From: Pseudomonadota bacterium
GTDB lineage: Bacteria > Pseudomonadota > Alphaproteobacteria > Rhizobiales > Xanthobacteraceae
Assembly: GCA_023417665.1 (NCBI GenBank)
Contig: JAEZFA010000072.1
Coordinates: 1 to 17,945, forward strand
DNA length: 17,945 nt
Reading direction: 5' to 3'
Part shown: one piece after another, positions 13,096-17,945 of the stretch
Layout of the letters: the number at the start of each line of letters is the position of its first letter
How positions within the stretch are numbered: position 1 is the stretch's first letter
Made by a program: the position numbers and the translations under genes
The notes under the pieces: model-generated
Databases searched by the model: none
The model's input: only the letters and a program-made list of their open reading frames with translations
What the model was told of the DNA's origin: nothing

Positions 13096-13797
13096 TTATT
13101 TCCCCCGGCTCGCCGCGTAACGCGCCTTGGTTTCCTCGTTCGGCGGATAGAGGCCCGGAAGCTTGGCACCTTTCAGCACTTCTTCCGCCGCCCAGGCCTC
13201 GAACGCTTCCTGCTCGATCGCTTCCTTCGCGACCGCGTCGACGAGCTTCTGCGGCACGCAGACCGCACCATCGTTGTCCGCGACGATCACGTCGCCCGGA
13301 AACACCGCAACGCCGCCGCAGCCGATCGGCTCCTGCCAGTTCACGAAAGTGAGCCCCGCGACCGAAGGCGGCGCCGCAACCGCCGCGCACCAGAACGGCA
13401 GGCCGACCGATTTCACGCCGTCGCCGTCGCGCACCGCGCCATCGGTGACAAGGCCCGTCACCTTTTTCACCTTCATGCGCGCAACCAGAATGTCGCCGAA
13501 GATGCCGGCCGTGGTGATGCCCATGGCGTCCGCCACCGCGATCACGCCTTCCGGCATGTCCTCAATCGCGCCGCGCGTGGAACGCGGACTGGCCCAGCTT
13601 TCAGGCGTGGCAAGGTCTTCGCGCGCCGGCACGAAGCGCAGCGTAAAGGCTTCGCCCACAATGCGCGGACTGCCCTCGATCAGCGGCTTCGGCCCGCGCA
13701 TGAAGCTCGAGCGCACACCCTTCTTCAGAAGCACGGTGGTGAGCGTCGCCGTCGAGATTTTTTCCAGCGTTTGCTTCAGATCGGGCGAAAGCGCCAT
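13096..13797 (-). CDS. RraA / 4-hydroxy-4-methyl-2-oxoglutarate aldolase family protein
   Basis: A 233-residue member of the RraA-like superfamily, which includes metal-dependent HMG/CHA aldolases, oxaloacetate decarboxylases and the RNase E inhibitor RraA. Key blocks are FGDILVARMK (100-109), VTDGAVRDGDGVKSVGLPFW (117-136, with Arg123-Asp124, the substrate/metal-binding pair) and GCGGVAVFPGDVIVADNDGA (159-178). The metal-site residues are kept and the chain is longer than E. coli RraA, so an aldolase/lyase is more likely than RNase E control (inference). It begins 12 nt after the LprI-like stop, behind AGAGAAG, and precedes the aldo/keto reductase by 60 nt. The two may act in one carbon-catabolic step series. 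Confidence 0.88.
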   Translation of the reverse strand: MALSPDLKQTLEKISTATLTTVLLKKGVRSSFMRGPKPLIEGSPRIVGEAFTLRFVPAREDLATPESWASPRSTRGAIEDMPEGVIAVADAMGITTAGIFGDILVARMKVKKVTGLVTDGAVRDGDGVKSVGLPFWCAAVAAPPSVAGLTFVNWQEPIGCGGVAVFPGDVIVADNDGAVCVPQKLVDAVAKEAIEQEAFEAWAAEEVLKGAKLPGLYPPNEETKARYAASRGK

Positions 13798-13809
13798 GAC
13801 TTGCTTCTC

Positions 13810-14277
13810 TTATATATTGAGGATGCTGAGGAGATAGATCGCGCGGCGCGCCGTCTCCGTGTTCATGCAGCTCGCGCTCACCGGGATCGCAAGCGTGCCC
13901 TGGATCACGTCGCGATAGAACCCGCATTGCTGCTTGCGTGACTCGATCCACACCCGCTGCAGGTCGCGAAGCTGCGTCTTCAGCTTGCCGTCGAACTGCC
14001 CCTGCAGGCGGCGATAGGTTTCGTTCAGGATATCGTCCCACACCAGCTGCTCGCGCTGGTAGCACTCCTGCTGCCCAATCGTGGACTGGCCTTCCGGCCG
14101 GTCGAGACAGGGATTGGCGATAAGACCAATGCAGCGGTCGGCGCCTTCCTTCTGTTCCTTTTCCTTGATGCAGCTTTCGATGGCGCGCGTATCTTCGGCA
14201 CTGAGTTTCAGCGACTGCGCCTGCGCGAAGCCCGCAGTCCCGACCGCCAGCGCCGCCGCAACCAGCAACATTCTCAT
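13810..14277 (-). CDS. secreted LprI-like (DUF1311) protein
   Basis: A 155-residue exported protein. Residues 1-20 (MRMLLVAAALAVGTAGFAQA) are a clear Sec signal peptide with an AQA cleavage site. The mature part holds six cysteines (36, 49, 57, 72, 118, 137), enough for three disulfides. Its LprI/DUF1311 features are C..RE..VWD..LN..Y..L and LR..QR.W...R...C. LprI of Mycobacterium was described as a lysozyme inhibitor; most homologues are uncharacterised periplasmic proteins. The start is fixed by GGAGGG upstream and by the 4-nt ATGA overlap with the QueC stop. A longer frame to 14799 is only the QueC shadow. Coupling to QueC is unusual and probably only a matter of gene packing. Confidence 0.88.
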   Translation of the reverse strand: MRMLLVAAALAVGTAGFAQAQSLKLSAEDTRAIESCIKEKEQKEGADRCIGLIANPCLDRPEGQSTIGQQECYQREQLVWDDILNETYRRLQGQFDGKLKTQLRDLQRVWIESRKQQCGFYRDVIQGTLAIPVSASCMNTETARRAIYLLSILNI

Positions 14278-14993
14278 TTGCGCCCTCCCGCCCTGCATTT
14301 TTCGTAGCCGCTCGCCCGCAACTGGCACGCCGGACAAGTGCCGCAACCATAACCCCATTCGTGGCGCTGCGCGCGGTCGCCCATGTAGCAGCTGTGGGTT
14401 TCCTCGATCACGAGATCGGCCAGCGCCTTGCCGCCGATGCGATCGGCGAGTTCGAAGGTCGCCGCCTTGTCGATCCACATCAGCGGCGTATGGATCACGA
14501 AGCGGCGGTCCATGCCGAGGCCGAGCGCAAGCTGCATCGCCTTGATGGTGTCGTCGCGGCAATCGGGGTAGCCCGAGTAATCCGTCTCGCACATGCCGGC
14601 GACGAGGTGCCGCAAGCCGCGCCGATAAGCGACCGCGGCCGCAAAGGAGAAGAAGACCAGGTTGCGGCCCGGTACGAAGGTCGACGGCAGGCCGTTCGAG
14701 TTCATCTCGATCTGGACGTTGCGCGTCAGCGACGTTTCCGAGATCGCGCCGAGCGAGTCGATATTGATGACGTGGTCCTCGCCGAGCCGCGTCTTCCATT
14801 TCGGGTCGAGTGCTGCGAGCTTCTCGAGAATACGCGGCCGCACCGTCATCTCGATGGCGTGACGCTGGCCGTATTCGAAGCCGACGGTCTCGACGCGCGG
14901 AAAGCGCGTCAGCGCCCAGGCGAGCGAAATGGTGGAATCCTGCCCGCCGGAAAAGAGGACGAGCGCGCCTTCGGAGGTATCGGTCTGGGTCAT
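14274..14993 (-). CDS. queC: 7-cyano-7-deazaguanine synthase
   Basis: A 239-residue QueC, which makes preQ0 from 7-carboxy-7-deazaguanine with ATP and ammonia for queuosine tRNA modification. The N-terminal PP-loop LVLFSGGQDST (11-21) binds ATP. GFEYGQRH (38-45), FVPGRNLVFFSFAAAVAY (106-123) and DYSGYPDCRD (138-147) are the family's conserved blocks. Zinc is held by Cys202, Cys217, Cys220 and Cys223 (SC..., then CGTCPAC). Compared with the E. coli form there are extra residues (DRAQRHEWGYG) between the first and second cysteine, which I believe is common in Rhizobiales. No other queuosine gene is in the window. The ATG lacks a strong ribosome binding site; the gene follows IVD by 55 nt. Confidence 0.95.
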   Translation of the reverse strand: MTQTDTSEGALVLFSGGQDSTISLAWALTRFPRVETVGFEYGQRHAIEMTVRPRILEKLAALDPKWKTRLGEDHVINIDSLGAISETSLTRNVQIEMNSNGLPSTFVPGRNLVFFSFAAAVAYRRGLRHLVAGMCETDYSGYPDCRDDTIKAMQLALGLGMDRRFVIHTPLMWIDKAATFELADRIGGKALADLVIEETHSCYMGDRAQRHEWGYGCGTCPACQLRASGYEKCRAGGRK

Positions 14994-15048
14994 GCGGGGC
15001 GCATGACTATCATGTCCTGCGGCCCCGCCAAGCCTTTTAGGAAGGCAA

Positions 15049-16221
15049 TTACTTCGTCTTCTCGAACAATTCCCGCCCGATCAGCATGCGCCGGATTTCC
15101 GACGTACCCGCCCCGATCTCGTAGAGCTTGGCGTCGCGCAGCAAGCGCCCGGTCGGATATTCGTTGATGTAGCCGTTGCCGCCCAGGCACTGGATCGCAT
15201 CGAGCGCGATCTTGGTGGCATTCTCGGCAGCAAAGAGGATCGCGCCGGCCGCATCCTCGCGCGTGGTCTCGCCGCGGTCACAGGCCCGCGCCACCGAATA
15301 GACATAAGCCTTGGCGGCGTTCATCGTCACATACATGTCGGCGAGCTTCGCCTGCATGATCTGGAAGGTGCCGATCGGCTGGCCGAACTGCTTGCGCTCA
15401 TGGAGGTACGGAATCACCGCGTCGATGCAGGCCTGCATGATGCCGGTGGAGCCCGCCGCCAGCACCGCGCGCTCGTAATCGAGGCCGGACATCAAAACGC
15501 GCACGCCTTCATTCAGGCCGCCGACGATGTTTTCCTCCGGCACCTCGCAATCCTGAAACACCAGTTCGCAGGTGTCGGAGCCGCGCATGCCGAGCTTGTC
15601 GAGCTTCTGCGCGGTCGAAAACCCCTTCATCCCCTTCTCGATCAGGAAAGCGGTAATGCCGCGCGCACCGGCATTCGGATCGGTCTTGGCGTAGACCACG
15701 AGCGTGTCGGCCTCCGGCCCGTTCGTGATCCACATCTTGTTGCCGTTCAGGACGAAGCGGTCGCCCTTCCTGTCGGCGCGCGTCCGCATGCTCACGACAT
15801 CGGAGCCCGCCCCCGGCTCCGACATGGCGAGCGCTCCGACATGCTCGCCGGAAATCAGCTTCGGCAGATACTTCTTTTTCTGGTTGTCGTTCGCGTTCTT
15901 GCGGATCTGGTTCACGCAAAGGTTGGAATGCGCGCCGTAGGAAAGCCCCACTGACGCGGAAGCGCGGCTGATTTCCTCCATCGCGACGCAATGCTCGAGA
16001 TAGCCAAGGCCCGTGCCGCCGTATTCCTCCTCGACCGTCACGCCGAGCAGACCGAGATCGCCGAGCTTGGGCCACAGGTCGCGCGGGAATTTGTTGGTCG
16101 CGTCGATCTCGGCGGCGCGCGGCGCGATCTCCTTCTGTGCAAAGGAAAGCGTGGTCTGTCGCAGCATGTCGGCGGTTTCGCCGAGGCCGAAATCAAGTCC
16201 GGAAGCGCGATTGGGAATCAT
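15049..16221 (-). CDS. isovaleryl-CoA dehydrogenase
   Basis: A 390-residue FAD enzyme converting isovaleryl-CoA to 3-methylcrotonyl-CoA in leucine catabolism. Visible blocks are VTVEEEYGGTGLGYLEH, LAMSEPGAGSDVVSM (131-145), NGNKMWITNGPEADTLVVYA, LGMRGSDTCELVFQDCEVP (210-228) and CLGGNGYINEYPTGRLLRDAK. The C-terminal motif is YEIGAGTSEIRR, lacking the usual helix-K Glu, while GLDYERAVLAAG carries Glu250 in helix G, the catalytic position of isovaleryl-CoA dehydrogenases. This makes the specificity assignment good. It follows the YbgC-type thioesterase by 9 nt. Its product is the substrate of the carboxyltransferase at 5741, but the two are 8 kb apart with other genes between. Confidence 0.94.
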   Translation of the reverse strand: MIPNRASGLDFGLGETADMLRQTTLSFAQKEIAPRAAEIDATNKFPRDLWPKLGDLGLLGVTVEEEYGGTGLGYLEHCVAMEEISRASASVGLSYGAHSNLCVNQIRKNANDNQKKKYLPKLISGEHVGALAMSEPGAGSDVVSMRTRADRKGDRFVLNGNKMWITNGPEADTLVVYAKTDPNAGARGITAFLIEKGMKGFSTAQKLDKLGMRGSDTCELVFQDCEVPEENIVGGLNEGVRVLMSGLDYERAVLAAGSTGIMQACIDAVIPYLHERKQFGQPIGTFQIMQAKLADMYVTMNAAKAYVYSVARACDRGETTREDAAGAILFAAENATKIALDAIQCLGGNGYINEYPTGRLLRDAKLYEIGAGTSEIRRMLIGRELFEKTK

Positions 16222-16230
16222 GATCCATAC

Positions 16231-16650
16231 TCACGGTTGGGCAATGAGGTCGCGCGCGCTCGTCAGCACGACGTCGGGATAAGGTCGGGCCTTGCGTTTC
16301 ACGCGATCGAGACAGACCGTCACATATTCGGAGGTGGCGGCGATCTCGCCGGTCGGGCGATGGATCATCTCGTGGATGAAGCGGATCGCCTTTTCCTTCA
16401 CTTCGAGCACGCGGCTGCGGATTTCGATCACGTCGCCGGGCATCAGTTCACGTCTGTAGGCAATCTTCTGCTCGACCGCTGCGACCGCATAGGCTTGCGC
16501 CGCCATCGCGTCGCGCGTCACGCCGAAGTCGAAGAAGAAATTCCAGCTCGCGGCGTCGAACTTCGCGACGTAATGCGCGACGTTCAGGTGCCCCATGTGA
16601 TCGCATTCGGCCGGATAGACCGTGCCGAAATAAGTGGTCTTCCCGCTCAT
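16231..16650 (-). CDS. YbgC/4-hydroxybenzoyl-CoA-type acyl-CoA thioesterase
   Basis: A 139-residue hot-dog-fold protein. The N-terminal VYPAECDHMGHLNVAHYV carries Asp17 in the D-x-x-x-H-x-N arrangement (Asp17, His21, Asn23) of 4-hydroxybenzoyl-CoA thioesterase-like enzymes. This is followed by the central strand IAYRRELMPGDVIEIRSRV and IRFIHEMIHRPTGEIAATSE. It would hydrolyse an acyl-CoA to the free acid and CoA. The start is fixed by the 4-nt ATGA overlap with the PaaI-type gene upstream. Being followed after 9 nt by isovaleryl-CoA dehydrogenase suggests short or branched acyl-CoA substrates (inference). Confidence 0.9.
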   Translation of the reverse strand: MSGKTTYFGTVYPAECDHMGHLNVAHYVAKFDAASWNFFFDFGVTRDAMAAQAYAVAAVEQKIAYRRELMPGDVIEIRSRVLEVKEKAIRFIHEMIHRPTGEIAATSEYVTVCLDRVKRKARPYPDVVLTSARDLIAQP

Positions 16651-17138
16651 GCAGCGGTCCCCTGCATCGCGCCTTTGCCTTCCAGAAACATCATGGTCGC
16701 AAGCATGCGGCCGATCTCGTGCTCGGCGCCGTCGCGCACCGCGAACACGAAGCTCTCGGCAATGGTCAGCGTCCGGCCCGGACGCACCACGCGGCCGCGC
16801 GCGATGAAGCGCTCGCCCGCCGCCGGCGCCATCATGTTGTATTTGAACTCGACCGAAAGAATCCCGGCCTCGAGGGCCATCAGGGTCGACGATGCGATGC
16901 CGCAGGACGTATCCGCGATCGAGGTAATGACGCCGCCGTGCAGATAGACGTTCTGCTGGCAGAGATCCTCGCGATACGGCAGTTCGAGATCGCAAACGCC
17001 CGGCGCAAGCGCGGTAACGCGCGCGCCGATCATGCGCATGAAACTCTGCCGCTCGAAAATCTCGCGCGATCGCGTTTCCCACGCCGGATTGCGCGGCTCG
17101 AAGCGCGCAATGCCGACGCGCGAGCTTGCGCCCGCCAT
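16647..17138 (-). CDS. PaaI-type hot-dog thioesterase
   Basis: A 163-residue hot-dog-fold protein of the PaaI group. The diagnostic segment is YLHGGVITSIADTSCGIASS, where the HGG turn and the following Asp build the active site. It is followed by LSVEFKYNMMAPAAGERFIARGRVVRPGRTLTIAES split over two strands. An N-terminal helix of about 35 residues (PAWETRSREIFERQSFMRMI) precedes the core. The ATG at 17138 is chosen because GAGGAGG stands 7 nt upstream; the frame to 17249 would cover the divergent operator. It is the first gene of the minus-strand cluster and overlaps the second thioesterase by 4 nt. The promoter and inverted repeat at 17184-17216 suggest TetR repression. Confidence 0.9.
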   Translation of the reverse strand: MAGASSRVGIARFEPRNPAWETRSREIFERQSFMRMIGARVTALAPGVCDLELPYREDLCQQNVYLHGGVITSIADTSCGIASSTLMALEAGILSVEFKYNMMAPAAGERFIARGRVVRPGRTLTIAESFVFAVRDGAEHEIGRMLATMMFLEGKGAMQGTAA

Positions 17139-17183
17139 CCGGCTTCCTCCTCGTGAACTTCGGCGTTTCTTATCGTTTTCTTT

Positions 17184-17201
17184 CCATACGGTAGCGTATG
17201 G
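17184..17201. promoter_or_regulatory. TetR-type operator, perfect inverted repeat
   Basis: CCATACG (17184-17190), GTAG, CGTATGG (17195-17201): exact 7-bp arms around a 4-nt spacer, 18 bp in all. This is the size and symmetry of TetR-family sites. It lies 32 nt before the divergent TetR ATG and 45 nt before the thioesterase ATG, and covers the -10 and spacer of the proposed minus-strand promoter. Confidence 0.72.
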
Positions 17202-17216
17202 TATTTTCTCGGTCAA
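17188..17216 (-). promoter_or_regulatory. possible housekeeping-type promoter of the thioesterase/IVD cluster
   Basis: On the minus strand TTGACC (17216-17211) is followed after 17 nt by TACCGT (17193-17188). The -35 is good, the -10 poor. The inverted repeat overlaps its spacer and -10, so a bound repressor would block it. Confidence 0.42.
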
Positions 17217-17233
17217 CCGGCTAAGGAAAAGCC

Positions 17234-17788
17234 ATGTCGCAAGCCGCACGCACCAAGAAGCTGCCGCGCCTCGACCGCCGCGCCTGGATCGCCGCGGCCT
17301 TCGCGCAACTCGCGGCGCACGGCTGGGACGGCGTGCGCGTGGAACCGATCGCCGCGACGCTCGGTGTCACCAAAGGCAGCTTCTACTGGCACTTCGCCGA
17401 CCGCGATGCGCTGGTCGCCGCCATGTTCATCCGCTGGGCCGAGGGCCGCGTGCGCGCGATCCGCCACGAAACCGAAGACGACGCCGACCCGCGCGCCCTG
17501 CTCTACCGGCTGATCGACCTCTATGCGCGCGGACCCCATGCACAGGGTCTTGCGATCGAGCTTGCGATCCGCGGGCTTGCCCGCGCCGACAGCCGTGCCG
17601 CCGATGCCGTCGCCATGGTGGACGGCGAACGCCTGACGCGCGTTGCCGCGCTCTTTGCAAAGCTCGGCGGCAAGGAAGCGGAAGCCAAGGCGTTTCTGTT
17701 TTACGCCTTCGTGTTCGGGCAAAGCCTGATCGCGGGACGGCGCGATGCCGGCCTGCGTGCGGCGGCTTCCGCGCTGATCGTCGAGTAG
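17234..17788 (+). CDS. TetR family transcriptional regulator
   Basis: A 184-residue TetR-type regulator. The DNA-binding domain lies at about 13-60: LDRRAWIAAAFAQLAAHGWD, then VRVEPIAATLGVTKGSFYWHFADRDAL, a classic TetR helix-turn-helix. The C-terminal part is helical and hydrophobic (AKAFLFYAFVFGQSLIAG) and would bind an effector, perhaps an acyl-CoA or aromatic acid given the neighbours (inference). The ATG has AAGGA 6-7 nt upstream. It is divergent from the thioesterase/IVD cluster across a 95-nt gap holding a perfect inverted repeat, so it probably represses itself and the cluster. Confidence 0.93.
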   Translation: MSQAARTKKLPRLDRRAWIAAAFAQLAAHGWDGVRVEPIAATLGVTKGSFYWHFADRDALVAAMFIRWAEGRVRAIRHETEDDADPRALLYRLIDLYARGPHAQGLAIELAIRGLARADSRAADAVAMVDGERLTRVAALFAKLGGKEAEAKAFLFYAFVFGQSLIAGRRDAGLRAAASALIVE

Positions 17789-17822
17789 AACGCGCGCCCT
17801 CGAGCACTGCTCGCGATGACGA

Positions 17823-17945
17823 TTACGCCCGCTGCCGCTCCGGCAAGGGCTTGCGCACAAGCTCGGCGATTTCGGCCGGCCGCCGCGGCTTCGACAGGAA
17901 GTAGCCCTGGATCTGCTGGCAGCCCCCCGCGCGCACGCAGCGATG
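17823..17945 (-). CDS. C-terminal end of an EAL-domain protein (partial)
   Basis: The last 40 codons of a minus-strand gene that begins outside the window. The frame from 17945 reads ...AGGCQQIQGYFLSKPRRPAE, then IAELVRKPLPERQRA and stop (TAA at 17825-17823). The segment GC..IQGYFLSKPRP..E is the closing motif of EAL domains, the cyclic-di-GMP phosphodiesterase module, in which it forms the last strand and helix. Whether a GGDEF, PAS or membrane part precedes it, and whether the catalytic EAL residues are intact, cannot be seen. It is convergent with the TetR gene, 34 nt between the stops. Confidence 0.82.
   Translation of the reverse strand, partial: HRCVRAGGCQQIQGYFLSKPRRPAEIAELVRKPLPERQRA

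Noticed and set aside
13810..14799. 329-codon extension of the LprI-like gene
   Set aside because: Residues before the signal peptide at 14277 are the antiparallel-frame shadow of queC. The signal peptide and ATGA overlap define the true start.
15032..15046. GCCTT/AAGGC hairpin after isovaleryl-CoA dehydrogenase as a terminator
   Set aside because: The stem is only 5 bp and there is no T-run on the minus strand, so it is too weak to call.
1..17945. tRNA, rRNA, CRISPR, insertion sequence or phage genes
   Set aside because: I found no cloverleaf-like sequence, no regularly spaced repeats, no transposase or integrase and no flanking direct repeats.

Overview
The window is GC-rich, densely coded chromosomal DNA that looks like an alphaproteobacterium of the Rhizobiales (Hyphomicrobiales), probably near the Bradyrhizobium/Xanthobacteraceae side. 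The grounds are the gene families (DUF3597, DUF2171, DUF3140, DUF599, an IVD-type acyl-CoA dehydrogenase) and, above all, promoter matches to the alphaproteobacterial general-stress sigma factor EcfG (GGAAC, 16-17 nt, CGTT). I see no rRNA, tRNA, CRISPR array, insertion sequence or phage gene.

Left part (1-2640): a stress-type neighbourhood of small proteins. A DUF2171 protein (cut by the window edge), a DUF3597 protein, two small hydrophilic proteins, a two-helix membrane protein and a DUF3140 protein with a lysine-rich histone H1-like tail lie here. Four of these transcription units (counting the one with a mismatch) have a GGAAC-N16/17-GTT element 31-46 nt before the start codon. From 2638 to 3292 there is a block with no credible gene but several hairpins.

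Middle (3293-12104): a translationally coupled pair of paralogous membrane proteins of unknown function. Next come, all on the minus strand, a glutathione S-transferase, a methylcrotonyl-CoA-carboxylase-type beta subunit and an acyl-CoA dehydrogenase. They are followed along the map by two tandem DoxX proteins, a single-domain rhodanese, a plus-strand DUF599 membrane protein, and a TetR regulator with its alpha/beta hydrolase.

Right part (12205-17788): a minus-strand run of seven genes: PaaI-type thioesterase, YbgC-type thioesterase, isovaleryl-CoA dehydrogenase, QueC, an LprI-like secreted protein, an RraA/HMG-aldolase-like protein and an aldo/keto reductase. Spacing is tight (two 4-nt overlaps, the other gaps 9-60 nt) and a strong terminator closes the run. 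At its head a perfect 7-bp inverted repeat sits in the 95-nt gap to a divergent TetR gene, over a plausible promoter. This suggests TetR control of acyl-CoA (leucine/isovalerate-type) metabolism. The last 123 nt are the C-terminal end of an EAL-domain (cyclic-di-GMP phosphodiesterase type) protein running off the window.

The most interesting signals are the clustered EcfG-type promoters, the H1-tail/DUF3140 fusion, the unnamed tandem membrane paralogues, and the TetR operator in front of the thioesterase/IVD genes.
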